NCBI GenBank assembly: GCA_032690845.1
Contig: CM064429.1
Coordinates: forward strand, 11,750,569 to 11,814,568
Origin: Eleusine coracana subsp. coracana
Lineage: Eukaryota; Streptophyta; Magnoliopsida; Poales; Poaceae
Length of the DNA: 64,000 bases
Reading direction: 5' to 3'
In this document: positions 24,438 to 35,644 of the stretch, piece after piece
Numbering within the stretch: the stretch's first letter is position 1
Layout: every line of letters starts with the position of its first letter
Translations under genes and position numbers: made by a program
Notes under the pieces: generated by a model
The model's database searches: none
Told to the model about the DNA's origin: nothing
The model's input: the letters and a program-made list of their open reading frames with translations, nothing else

Positions 24438-26060
24438 TTGGGTTTAAGGATGACTATAAAATTCGATAGTCTTGTTCAAGATAGAAATGGTGAGGGTTTT
24501 GGTGAAACTGATCGTATGGATGATATGTTGGTTGAACTAGGAGGTGAAAATCCACCAATTTTTTATGAGGAGCCAAATGCCTCTACACAAGCTTTTTATA
24601 GGATGGTTTCTAGTGCTGATCAACCTATCCATGATGACACAACACACACAACTCTTTCTGCTATGGCACGTTTGCTTGCTTTGAAATCACAGTACAACAT
24701 GACATTTGCACACTTTGAGGCAAATCTGAAGTTAATCCGTGAAGTTTTGCCTCTTGAATCTAAGTTTCCTAAGGACTTCTACCAATCAAAGAAGCTATTT
24801 GAGGGCCTTGGTATGCCATATATCAAAATCGATGTCTGTTATAACCTTTGCATGCTCTATTATAAAGATAACCAAAATAAAGACAAGTGTGATGTTTGTG
24901 GTACTTCTCGTTATGAGGAAGGTTAAAAGAAAGTCCCACGTAAAGTGTTGCGGTACCTTCCCATCAAAGATAGGCTGTAAAGATTATATGCACATGTAGA
25001 TACCGCAAGGCTCATGCGGTCTCACAAATTAGCCCCCTCTGGGAAGGCTGGCACTTTAAACACCTATGTTGTCATGAAATCTAGAATTAAAAAAGTGGAT
25101 GATAGTGGAAACAGCGCTCCAATCCCCAGCAAGAAAGCAAAAAAGCGCTTGGTATGTTCTTGATACTTGGCATTCTCTTTTTTCTAGTGAATACTTGATA
25201 TTCTCTTTGTAGAATTAGTTTCCTTCTTTATGATTTGTTTTCTTTGCTTTAGGATAAGTATAAAGCAGGCATAGGACCAGATGATAATTCAAAAGAACTC
25301 AATGGAAAAGTGTTGTATAATATGGAAGGTGGCCTACGTCATGGTCGTACACCTATAGGCCATGGCGCTGTAGATAAGCAAGAAGTCCTAGCACCTGCAA
25401 AGTCCAAACCCGTTCAGGCATCCATCATTGATGCCTATCAAAGTGCGTTGGAAGAAAATGCAGAACTGAGGGAGACGAATGGGATTCTTATCGAAGAAAA
25501 TGGTGTTAATCGTGAGCTCATTTTGGTAATTGTGTCCTTCCACTTGTTTATATCCTTGCAATTGTTTTTGGTTTTCTGTCATGTATCCTCACATTTGCTC
25601 ACTTTACTATTGCAGCGGTTTTATGCTGATTTTGGGAAGGCACCACCTACTGATCTGCTCGACCGTCTAGCAAATATTGATGCCCGTCGACATCAGGTTA
25701 GAATTGTGAACACTAAATAAGATGCATTTGCATACCGATTCAAAGATAAATAGTAGGACCAATAGTAACTAGCCTTTTATAAAGTTAGAATAGTGTGGTT
25801 CATATACTACGCAACCCATCACTAGTGTTCACTTCTTTTCTTAAAACATTGTATTACAGGGGGCTGGTTCATCACAATGTGGTTCTCATCCACAAGATAG
25901 GCACAACACTAGACATGCTAGTAATGATCACAACATTGAGCCCAACCTTGACATGCCTAGTCATGATGGCTTCAATGGCATCTGTGGTGGTGATGGCTCC
26001 GGCTCCGAAGATATGGATGGAGATGAAGACAATGGTGACAACCAAGACCTGGAGGAGTAA
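24438..26060 (+). pseudogene. TNP2 N-terminus joined to TNPA-like C-terminus (CACTA relic)
   Basis: The first part (24438-24926) has TNP2 features: LLALKSQYNMTFAHFEANL, PKDFYQSKKLFEGLGMPY, and the cysteine motif CDVCGTSRY. After an in-frame stop at 24924 the frame continues with VPRKVLRYLPIKDRL, a second stop, then a TNPA-like tail: TLNTYVVMKSRIKK. Good splice sites connect exons ending at 25151, 25253-25525, 25616-25696 and 25860-26060. The tail holds GKVLYNMEGGLRHGR, PPTDLLDRLANIDARRH and an acidic Asp/Gly-rich end, as in En/Spm-type plant transposase proteins. The TNP2 catalytic region between the two parts is gone. A Pro-rich frame of unknown meaning lies upstream at 23934-24398. Confidence 0.75.
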
Positions 26061-26428
26061 CATCAGACACATAGTCAGTATGGCCCCTTTTGGTTCAAAG
26101 ACATGCAAGAATACTTTTGTAACTATTGAGTGCTAATCTTTTGGTGGTTGTAACTATTGAATGCTAATCTTGTAGTAGTGTTGTGTACTGAATCAGGGGG
26201 TTGTGACTACCTTATTTTGCTAGCTACTTCAGTACTCATGTAGACATGGCTAAGGTTTGTTGATGTTATGCATGCTATGAATGAGATGATTTAGTTTATA
26301 AATATGTGAATCGATAATTGGCATGATATAGAATTTTCTGTAGCATTTTCGTGGTGTCTTTTATGGCTCAGGATAAATGTTTTTGTGTGGATCTAGTAAT
26401 TTGTGTGAGAATGCTCCTAGCATTGCAA

Positions 26429-26650
26429 AATTGGTTTCCTGGCGGCTTCACATCCTCATGAAACATTTGTTTTCTTGGAGGCTTTACACACACGTGAAAA
26501 AAATTGTTTTTCTGGAGGTGTTACATAATCACGAAAAAATTATTTTCCTGGAGGCTTCACACACTCACGAAAAAATTGTTTCCCTGAAGGCTTCACACAC
26601 TCACGAAAAAATTATTTTCCTAGAGGCTTTACACACTCACGAAATATTGT
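26429..26650. repeat. Subterminal tandem array of the CACTA element
   Basis: Six imperfect units of about 36-37 bp, each built on TTTCCTGGAGGCTTCACACA followed by CTCACGAAAAAATT. Diverged TTTTCGTGAGAG and ACCGTCAC phrases occur near the left end (23590-23780). Such arrays are normally the binding sites of TNPA-type proteins. Confidence 0.85.
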
Positions 26651-26924
26651 TGCAAAACCGTCACAACTTGTCCTTTTAAAATCTGGCGACACCCTATATT
26701 TCATGAGAGTCACCGTCACGGTCTTCCGTCATAAAATGTTTTCACGAGTGCCAGCCCATAGAAAATTGCAATTTCCGTGACGCCTTGACCGTGTGTGCTA
26801 ATGCGTGAGGGTTTGCCCTCACAAATTATTTCTGTGATGGTTTTTAGTATTTTTCTGGAGGTTTGAGGCATACAGAAAAAATCCGTTCTGTGATAGTGCA
26901 ATCCACGCCGGGTGCATGACTGCT

Positions 26925-27080
26925 CCCCGACTTGCCAAACGAAGCTAGTAGATAGGACGACACGGTGAGCTCATCCCCGACTTGCCAAACGAAGCCTACA
27001 GTAGATAGGACGACACGGTGAGCTCATCCCCGACTTGCCAAACGAAGCCTACAGTAGATAGGACGACACGGTGAGCTCAT
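26925..27080 (+). promoter_or_regulatory. Three tandem units upstream of the acyl carrier protein start
   Basis: Units start at 26925, 26975 and 27028 and are 50, 53 and 53 bp long, each with CCCCGACTTGCCAAACGAAG, AGATAGGACGACACGG and TGAGCTCAT. The last ends 56 bp before the start codon, so the repeat occupies the promoter or 5' leader. A further unit lies beyond the CACTA insertion at 23417. No known factor site was recognised in it. Confidence 0.8.
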
Positions 27081-27136
27081 CCCCTCACTCCGGATCGCCA
27101 AGTCACATCCCCCACGAGCACGAGAAGGCAGCAGGA

Positions 27137-27641
27137 ATGGCGGCAGCAGCGCTCCGTCCGGTGATCCTCCGCCGCATCCGCCTCTCCCCATCCCCCTCTT
27201 TCTCCCAGCCCTTCGCCGCGGCGGCCGCAGCAGCGGCGTCTCACCCGCACGCCCTGGCGCGGTGGCTCTCGCGGCCCATGTCCTCCCACGATGCGCACCT
27301 CACCCGCGAGGAGGTCGTCGATCGCGTCCTCGATGTGCTCAAGAGCCACCCCAAGGTCGACCCCTCCAAGGTAACCCCCCGTCTTCCGCCCTCGCACTCC
27401 GCATCTCATCGCCCCGGCGGCACCAAACCCTAACCCTAGGACATGGCGTCGGCGGCGGTGACAGGTGAACCCCGATGCGCATTTCGAGAAGGATCTGGGG
27501 CTGGACAGCCTGGACACCGTGGAGGTGGTGATGGCGATCGAGGAGGAGTTCAAGCTCGAGATCCCCGACAGGGAGGCCGACAAGATCGATTCGCTCCCGC
27601 TCGCCATCGAGTACGTTTCGAACCACCCCATGGCCGCCTGA
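27137..27641 (+). CDS. Mitochondrial acyl carrier protein
   Basis: Exons 27137-27370 and 27465-27641, with a 94-bp GT-AG intron in phase 0, give a 136-residue protein. Residues 1 to about 48 are Arg/Ala/Ser-rich and nearly free of acidic residues, as in a mitochondrial presequence. The mature part starts near SSHDAHLTREEV. The motif DLGLDSLDTVEVVMAIEEEF carries the phosphopantetheine serine at residue 93, and the domain ends with DSLPLAIEYVSNHP, so length and fold match mitochondrial-type ACPs. The protein carries acyl intermediates of mitochondrial fatty acid (octanoate/lipoate) synthesis and in plants can be linked to complex I. An upstream in-frame GTG at 27071 was rejected in favour of the first ATG. 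A possible GT donor at 27655 hints at a 3' UTR intron. The gene looks intact. Confidence 0.95.
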
Positions 27642-28559
27642 GCTCTCGCCGGAGGTGAGGGTTCTCTTGGTTTTTATTTTCAGAGGGCGAATAATCAGCC
27701 CTGAGTGGCTCAGGACAACTGGTCCCTGGTGCTCCGCAGTCTGTTGCGGTGGACAATGATGCTGAAATGGAACATTAACATTTTGTTCTTGTGACGATGC
27801 AATGTTAGATTCTTGTTTCTGATACTGTTGTTGATGAACTAGTTTAATTGGTCACAACCGTGGTCTTTATATTACAGTGATATGTTTCCATGAATCGGGT
27901 TTGGTAACAATATATTATGGTGTGCACTTTTATCTGTCTTCTTTTCATAAGTTTATAAAAAACAAGTAATATTGCTAACTGTTCGTTGTTTATGGAAAAT
28001 GCCAGATCTCATCATGAACCTTTCTTTTTTAATCTCATGTTTATAATGCTTTGAATGTGGTTTATGAGAATGTATGAAGACAAAATTCCATATGAAAGTA
28101 TAGATGAGATCGCTGTTGTAATTTGTAAAAACCATCTATTTTGTGCAAACTGCTGACATGTTATTACAATTGTGCTAACATTTTCCCTCATAAATCATGA
28201 CCCGATCAAGTAAAAAAAGGGCTTCAAAGAAGATGCTCAAATTCACTCTGAAATTGTAGAGCATTTCCATGTTATCTTATCTTACATTCAAGAACATTTT
28301 TGTTCTGTTTGTACTTAGTCTGGTGTGCTATTTAACAATTCAACTACCAATATCATATATACTGTGCTACCAATTCAATTGACCGGCATGCGCTTGTTCC
28401 AAGTGTTCAGAGCATACAAGCTTACCCTCAGCATGGCATTTATACCAACTGACATAGCACAACTGACAAGAAATCAGTTGCAGTCTGTTGAAATTAACAA
28501 AAAACTGTTCAATTAGTGTCTTCTATGCTTTACAAATTTTGGCAATATAGCCCTTTTCA

Positions 28560-28745
28560 CACCTCCTCTCTTCTTTTTCTTATTTTTTGTGGTTTTTTTT
28601 TATCGCTCTTTTCTCACCTCCCTTCTTCTTTACCTTCTTTCTTGTGTTTGTTTGTTTTTCTCTTGTGCCTGGGTTCTTAAGGGTTTCATCTCTAGCCTAC
28701 CCCAACTTGCTTGAGGTTAAAGGCTTACTTGTTGTTGTTGTTGTA
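28560..28745 (+). repeat. 3' tail of an RTE-type LINE (or related SINE)
   Basis: T/C-rich DNA followed by GGGTTTCATCTCTAGCCTAC, CCCAACTTGCTTG and a (TTG)n tail ending near 28745. The same tail, inverted, occurs at 41280-41340 attached to LINE coding sequence, which identifies it. Plant RTE LINEs and the SINEs that borrow their tail end in TTG repeats. Confidence 0.7.
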
Positions 28746-30589
28746 GCCATGCTAGACCTACTCTGTTGGATGAATATTGGCATATCTTCGAGTAATGCTT
28801 TCTTGCCAGGTTATTTGTTTGATGGTGAACGGTTGTTCAATAATTGTAGGGTTATACTCCTTTGATTGCATCATATTTTGGGAATTACTTCTTTGCTGTG
28901 CTACGCAATGGATACTGAATATTGTAGAAAATGTATAAGTGAAATATTTCCACTCTATACTGTTATTGCAGTTATGTGAACATAAGTGGTTGTAAAACTT
29001 GAATGTCATTTGATTATGGTACATATGATCATTTCCTAATTTCCTACACCTTAGATTTAGTGCACCGTTACCCTTGCTGGGTGCTTTGCAATTTTATTTT
29101 ATTTTATCGAAGCAGCTGAAATGACCGAATGTACCCTTTCTGAATCACTAGCTTCAATCATCTCATTGGCATTAAAGTAGGGGTAGACAGAAAATGATAC
29201 ATTAACTGCAGCCATTTTTCTCAATTGTCTAATGTTTTAAAATGCAGCTTCTGATGCGATGGACAAATTTTTAGACCAAAGAGCTCTTCTATAACAAATT
29301 CACTTTTTTTAGTTTTTGAACACTTTGTAGGCACAACTAAGGAAGTAAAAATAGCTTCATTGCATAGATATTTGATATCTGTTCTAGTAACTAACCTTTT
29401 TCAACCTACTGGACTATGAAGAGCTGTTCTAGAAGCAATCAACATCTTAATTTAGGTTGTAGCTGTTCATCTTTACCGTGGATCTGTATTCAGTCTGTAT
29501 ATTGTTTTTTTTTTCTTGTTAACTGAGACGTAACGATTGAGAATATGGCCTATCATGCGACTGACAACTTATTTTTTCTGTGAGCCCTTCTGTTTATATG
29601 TTTTTCTAGAATCTAGATACACTTTTTGCTAGGAAATTGTGGAAGCTAGCTACACCTGCTTAGGAAACTGCTTCGCAGAAGTTTTGTTGCTGTAGTAACC
29701 TCTGATTGTAGTTGATGAAGCATGAGTTGTTATGTTTGTGAGACATTTCCAATGCAGCAAACATATTGAGTTGCTGGTTAGAGTTTCTGCAATATTTGGG
29801 AATGGTTGCTGTTTGTTTGTGTCTTGGGGTTTCCTGCTTAGATATGATCTTGATGTGATGTGTAGAACGGAGAAGGAACCGTGCTCCATGTTTAGGTAAA
29901 TGAGGTTTGTAGTTGTTTGGTTAATCCTTCAGGTATTATTTGCCTGGTATATACTTTCCGGTTGACATATTGTAATCTTGTTGGGCAACATGGCCAGACT
30001 ATTGAATTGAAAAGTAAATGTGTAAACGATGAACTTGTTCAAAAAAAAAAAAGTATCTTAGCCGAAGTAGTTAATCCCCTGAAGGATCCTTGTGGAGACG
30101 CAGCCCACACCTATGATCGTGCTAGTCGTGCACTCGTGCGTGGCTCTTGGTATCAATACTTGCCAGAACTTCTCTCTTCCTTGATCACTCTATTTCTTCA
30201 TCCTGTTTTTATGCCATTAAAAAAAATCTATGTCCAAAACTTTCATTCATGGTGTGTAATCGTGTAAGAATTTGTTACTGTGTGGCATGTGCTATCTGAA
30301 GATTCTGAAGTGCTGGTTCCATAGCTGGGCACCGCACGAGCACGCAGATCTCAATGGAGAGAATGCATGGAACGGAGCATAACACAGGTGTAGATGTCAT
30401 TTGCACGCACCGATGCAGTTAGTTAGCCAGATCAAAGCCGCTTTCTTACCCGATGCTGGAGACAGCTTAACATCGTCGGCATAACGCCGTTGTACAAATA
30501 ATAAATCATCGCGTTTCAAAGAGCTTAGCTTCTATACACAACCGCCAATTGTCGGGGTTCAAAGTACCGAGAATTAGTATCCAGATAAA

Positions 30590-30815
30590 TAACTATGAAT
30601 GGTATCTTCTGTATCTAAAAGCAAGAAATTAGTGTCTGCAGCTAAATCACTACCAATGTATATTGGAAGAAAAAAAAATAACTACGAATGGAAGCAGTAT
30701 CTTCTGTACCTAAAAACAAAAATGTGGTGTATAGTATATAGCTCAATCTCTAAAAGAATCACTACGAATGGAGGCAGTATCTTTCTATATCTAGAAACAA
30801 AAAAGTAGTGTCTGC
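30590..30815. repeat. Three imperfect tandem units
   Basis: The phrase ACTACGAATGGAGGCAGTAT or a close variant, followed by CTTCTGTATCTAAAAACAA, appears three times (about 30592, 30681, 30760). Two of the units also carry GTAGTGTCTGCAGCT-like ends. Confidence 0.7.
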
Positions 30816-32023
30816 AGCTTATCATATTGTTTGGTTGCGAATTCCAAGTGCCGCTCTCTTCAGTTTACATTTTGACCGAGAATGTTGTTGTCAGAAGACG
30901 TGTCACCACGAAGTTTGGATGACTGACATGAGGATACCAAATGTTCGTGTATCTGCGTGTGCGTCTCTACACGAAGGTCTAGCCTCATGTGCTACCAAAT
31001 CGCGAACAGTCACCAGCGCATTACTTCACTTGTTACTACTAGGACGTCAAAAATCATAGATGCCGAAGGCCGATCTGTTAGAGCGTAGTTAGCTAAGAAA
31101 ATCAGTAACAGAGCTTGACAAAATTTAAGGGCAACAAACATTTATCCAAGCACTAACATTGGTCCTTTCTTTCAATTTGTAACAAAGCAGATGCAGGAAA
31201 AAATCTCGGCCATGATCCATAGATAAATAATTTTAATGCATGAATGAAAAACCTAGGAACAGAAAAAAAAACACAGAAACGAAAAAATACACGAAAATGG
31301 TAAAAACAAAAAGAGAAAACGACATGAATAAAAAACAAAGGAATTTAGAACTCTGGGTATTTGGATCACAGAAATTTATAAGACATGGAATGAATATAGA
31401 AATAGTTAAAATTGTATGAAAGCTAAATTTTGGATAATCTAAAACATAAACTACAATTTCTATTTCTCTTAATAATAAAATAGGATTTATTAAATCCGAG
31501 ATCCTACCTGTAGTGTAATGGCTTGGTCGGCTTAGATTAGCAACATGCTGTACACGGTAACCAAAAAGAAAAAAGTAAAAAAATTTCCATCCCTATCTCT
31601 TCTGGCCCCCCTCTGTTCTTCTCCTTGCAAGTAGTGCACACGCATCGGGCTTTTGAACTTTTTTTCACCCTACCAGATGCCACGCGCCCAAAATTAAAAA
31701 GCCCCATGTCACCGGGTTCATCTACTCTTATTGATAGGGTCTAGGGAGCTTGGTTATGCAAAGAAGAGCTAAGGCACGAAGACTGCGGGAGGCTCAAGCA
31801 AGGTGCTGGCCATCTACGCGAGGACTATGCAGCCACACAAACAAAGCAGGACGGATCGACGATGCAGCGACTTTGGATTTTGTTGGGGAGCATTGGTGTT
31901 CCACTACTGCTCATTTGCCATCTCTAGTATGTTGTTCGTACCAAAAATCTCTTTACTTCAGCCATGTTGGAAAGGAGATGCGAGAAGCGAGAGAGAGCAG
32001 CAAATATGATTCAGCCATGTTGG

Positions 32024-32322
32024 TGTGATGACCTGTAGGTGGCGGATTTCAGGAAAGACGCCTATGGCGCGTGTGTTGCAGGCCCTGCGGCCTTGGGCCT
32101 AGCCCATGTAATGGACTAGCATTAAACTTGGCCTCTGAGCCCATGTAACAGACTACAAAACTCATCGTTGCGAAGGGCAAAACATCAGAGAATATTATCA
32201 GGATAATTTCTGAATCCGACTCTCTGCTTTCTTCCTTCCCAAGCCTCTGTCTCGCCGCCAGCGATCACAAATTCAATCCAAAGTGCTCCGGCGTGCTGCC
32301 ACTGTCACCGAGGATCGTCACA
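32024..32322 (+). repeat. 5' LTR of the Gypsy element
   Basis: 299 bp, TGTGATGA to TCGTCACA, with the 5-bp terminal inverted repeat TGTGA/TCACA. It is matched by the copy at 38785-39086. Confidence 0.95.
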
Positions 32323-32338
32323 TCTAGTATTAGAGTCG
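32323..32338 (+). other. Primer binding site, decayed
   Basis: TCTAGTATTAGAGTCG lies directly after the LTR. It is two or so transitions away from the common TGGTATCAGAGCC site complementary to initiator methionine tRNA. Confidence 0.7.
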
Positions 32339-32519
32339 TCGATTCACGGGATCTCGGAACTAGTGCTGTAAATCCTGTGCTAGGGTCGGAGAATTGGAGG
32401 AGATCGACGATCTCCCTGAATCCTGTAATTCCCTCGGTTGATAGGCTTAATGAGGAGTGCGCATTACGGTGGGACTGCTAGCGAGAGGAAAAGACCAACA
32501 ACCCACCTTCACCACCCGG

Positions 32520-34046
32520 ATGACGAAAGTCGGGGGAGAGATCAGCGAGTTGAACTCGCAGTTGAGCGAAGTCCTAAAATCTTTGGGCGAGCTCAGCAAG
32601 TGGACCTCGACGGTGGATTCCGCGCTCACGGCCATCTCCAAGGTCGTGGGTGATCTGACGTTGCGCGTTGAGGTGTTGGAAGCGGCTCCAGACGCTCCGC
32701 CACATGCACCGCTGCATGAGGAAGAGGTGCGGGCCAGTGGCCACCGCATCGATCCAAACCTCCAAGGGGATGCCCATCGAACTCTCAACATCCATGGTGT
32801 ACCCCTGGGCAAGGCTGAGTACAACACAGCCAAGGTCTCATTCAATTCATTCAGTAAGCTTGGTGAGTCTAGTGGCGTGTCCCGTGAGGAAAAGTTGTTT
32901 GATGATGTTGCTAGAGGCTTGTATGGTCCGGACTTTGGGTATGAGGAGAATAGGCGTTTTGATTCGCGCTATGGCATGAAGGGAGGTAGTTATCAGACCA
33001 AGGAATTTCGCTTGCCTAAGATCGATTTTCCCAAATTCGATGGTGAACATCCTAAGGTGTGGAAGGAGAAATGTGAGAAGTATTTTTCTATATTTAATGT
33101 ACCCCCACACTTATGGGCGAAATTTGCCACCATTCATTTCTATGGCAATGCAGCTCTGTGACTTCAAACTTATGAAGCACAACACACCATAGATAATTGG
33201 TTTGAGTTATGTGTGGCGGTAGAGGCTAAACTTGGTAGAGATCTGTACTAGAATTATGTCAGAGACCTGTTGCATATTAGAGAGATTGCAGATGTGTTAG
33301 AGTATGCAGGTAGATTTGAGTACGCGCAGCATAAGGTGTTGGTTCATAACAACTCCTATTACGATGTGTTTTTTGTGAGTAGATTTGTTGATGGGCTTAA
33401 ACATGATATTGGATCTGCAATTGTGCTACATCAACCTAGAACAGTTGATATCACCTTGTCCTTGGCTCTTATGTAGGAAGATTTGATGGAATTCACTGGG
33501 AAGAGGAATTTTTAGAAGGGGGTCGGGAGTTCTCAAAATTCCCACCCAAGAACCCTCCCACAGGGAACAAAGGCATTCTGGGTACAACACCAACGGGCTC
33601 TGAAGTGGAAAATGAGGTGAAGCCTCAGTGATCTAGTAACAAGTTCGAGCAATTGAAGACATTAAGGAAATCTAAAGGGCTCTGCATGAAATGTGGTCAG
33701 AAGTATGTTTATCCTCACACTTGCCCCAAAAATGTACCTATGCATATTGTTGAAGAGCTATTGGAGTTGTTTCACAATGAGACATTATCTGAGCATGACA
33801 GTGACCAAGAGGGTTCAACTAGTGATGAAGAGTTGCATACTCTATCTGTTTGTGCAGCAACTGGGACACAGGGTAAGAAACTATGAGGATAATTGGCCTA
33901 CATGGTAATCATGTGTTGCTTATACTTGTGGATTCTAGAAGTTCTAGTAATTTTATCAGTGAGCAATTTGTAAAGCAATTCAATTGTCCAACTAGCATTG
34001 CTCCAAAGATACAAGTTACTATTGCCAATGGGCAATAGTTATCTAG
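32520..34046 (+). pseudogene. Gypsy gag and protease start, broken
   Basis: The start was taken at MTKVGGEISELNSQL (32520); the longer frame from 32457 only adds leader. Gag has a heptad-like N-terminal part, then FRLPKIDFPKFDGEHPKVWKEKCEKYF, the usual retrotransposon gag opening. In-frame stops occur at 33159, 33249 and 33474 and more follow. A knuckle-like CMKCGQKYVYPHTCP with VPMHIVEELLELF lies at 33680-33780. The aspartic protease reads ILVDSRSSSNFIS near 33925, with Arg where the family has Gly after Asp-Ser, so the active-site loop is damaged. Coding stops at ANGQ, a stop codon and LSS, where the nested solo LTR begins (34052). Confidence 0.85.
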
Positions 34047-34051
34047 CTCGG

Positions 34052-35644
34052 TGTTGGCACTTTCCAAGTACCCCTTTTATATATGTATATTACCCCAATT
34101 AGAGCATAATTGACACTAATTTAGACCATTTACCTGTAATATTGTCTATATATTTGTATATGCATTGTTTTGAAACTTTATTACAGAAACAGGTAAAATT
34201 GATGATTAATGCGATGATGGAGAGGACAGGAGTCTAGAACCAACGAAAAGCACTGAAGAAGCCCAGTGCGCCGATCGGCGCAGCCTATGAGCCGATCGGC
34301 GCAAGGGTGTTTTGGCCCACAGAAATGACTGAGGCCCATTCCACATGTTTATGGAAGTTTATCTACGCAAGATACTTGAAGATATTTGTCTAGAAGATTT
34401 ATGGAACTTCAAAAAGATTTATGGAATTTCAAGATCTCAACGTGCAGTACAAGACTTTATCTCGAAGGAAAAGGCCCACATGACAGCTGTGGAAGACAGA
34501 GGAACCGACTCGGGGAAGAGATAAGAGAAGACACGGCTTGCGCCGATCGGCGCAACCACCTTATTTGCTAGAAACCGAGTACTTTACGAGTAGAACCCCT
34601 ATAAATACTTGTAAACCCTCGCCGCAGAGAGGAGAGGCGACAGAGGGACGCCAGATCCGTGAGTTAGAGCCACCGAAGCTTGTCCTGTTAGAATAGATCT
34701 CTAGATGAGTTTCAAGAACCATTAGAGTTAAGAGTTGATGTGTCAAGGTAGGCCATCTCGACGGGGATGAATTTTACTCTATGTATCTCAAGGATGATTG
34801 AATATGTTGATGATGGTTTTGGTGATTTGTCTATCTTGATTCTATAATCATGCATGTGCTTATTCCAGTTGCTTAGTTCTAGACTAAGTAAGTAGATATT
34901 ATCTTAATCGTGGTGATTAGGATAGTATTGGGACATTGTATTGATTATGGTTGCTTGATGATGCTAGTAGTGTGGTTTAGCGGTGATAGCACTAAGTCTG
35001 CGCAGCACTATTGGATAGTTGAGATGGGTAAGATACTCGCGCGATTAAGGGTTTTCTCTCAACAGCGATAAATCGGGAGCCGCTCGGAAAGCAGGGTGGT
35101 CTTACTCATTATAGGTTTTCATTGATCTATGTAATTACCCATTATGATGCTATTCAATTAGACTTTCTGGTTATGATCTCACTAGTAGATATCTGGCTAC
35201 TCACTTAACAGTATAGGTTTACAAGATCTGGCACATTTTGGCTCAGATTCACTGGTGTGCCGATCGGCTCAACTCCCGCGCCGATCGGCGCAACAACTTT
35301 GGCTTAGATTCACCAGTGTGCCGGTCGGCTCAATTCCTGCGCTGATCGGCGCAACCATAGATTTACTAGATCTTGCGCACTTTGACTTAGTTTCACCAGT
35401 GTACCGATCGGCGCAACGACAGATTTACTGTCTGGCGCACCTTTGCGCTGGCCAGTCTTCCCCTCATGCAACCTGACTTTGACAGTAGCCTTGACTAGAT
35501 CTTTTACTGTTAACTTTATTTAATAAATCTCTAAGGTCCCAGTGGATTCGATAAACCTTGGAATACTCAATTTAAGAGAAAAAGTGCTACAATCGTACAC
35601 CGTCCTCTTACGGTATATAAGTGGGTGCGTAGATACGACCAACA
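34052..35644 (+). mobile_element. Solo LTR of a second Gypsy-type family, nested
   Basis: 1593 bp from TGTTGGCACTTTCC to ATACGACCAACA, with the inverted ends TGTTGG/CCAACA. It is flanked by CTCGG on the left and CTCGA on the right, a 5-bp target duplication with one later change. Removing it and one duplicate leaves the host pol in one continuous frame. A TATA-like CTATAAATA lies near 34600. The palindrome GCGCCGATCGGCGC and variants occur about eight times. There is no internal region, so the parent element was lost by LTR-LTR recombination. Confidence 0.9.

Larger units (their letters stand above)
23546..26898 (+). mobile_element. Complete non-autonomous CACTA transposon with CAA target duplication
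   Basis: The left end is CACTACCACAAAACGG; the right end, read on the minus strand, is CACTATCACAGAACGG. CAA directly precedes the left end (23543-23545) and follows the right end (26899-26901), the 3-bp duplication expected for CACTA transposition. Inside are subterminal repeats at both ends and a spliced relic joining a TNP2 start to a TNPA-like tail. At 3353 bp it is much shorter than autonomous elements and lacks a full transposase, so it would depend on enzymes supplied elsewhere. Confidence 0.93.
27642..32023. other. Intergenic region downstream of the acyl carrier protein gene
   Basis: The first few hundred bases are the 3' UTR or a UTR intron of the ACP gene. The rest is mostly AT-rich, with frequent T runs, a LINE-type tail (28560-28745), a small tandem repeat (30590-30815), an A-rich block (31250-31340) and, at 31740-32023, a frame of 92 codons with no recognised relative that is cut by the Gypsy insertion. 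No other gene was recognised. Confidence 0.5.

Noticed and set aside
26429..26650. Regular repeat array considered as CRISPR
   Set aside because: The units are contiguous and diverged without unique spacers, in a plant transposon end.
26377..26679. 100-codon repetitive frame
   Set aside because: It is simply a translation of the CACTA subterminal 36-bp repeats.
31750..32028. 92-codon frame next to the Gypsy element
   Set aside because: No recognised relative, and its end lies in the LTR; not supported as a gene.
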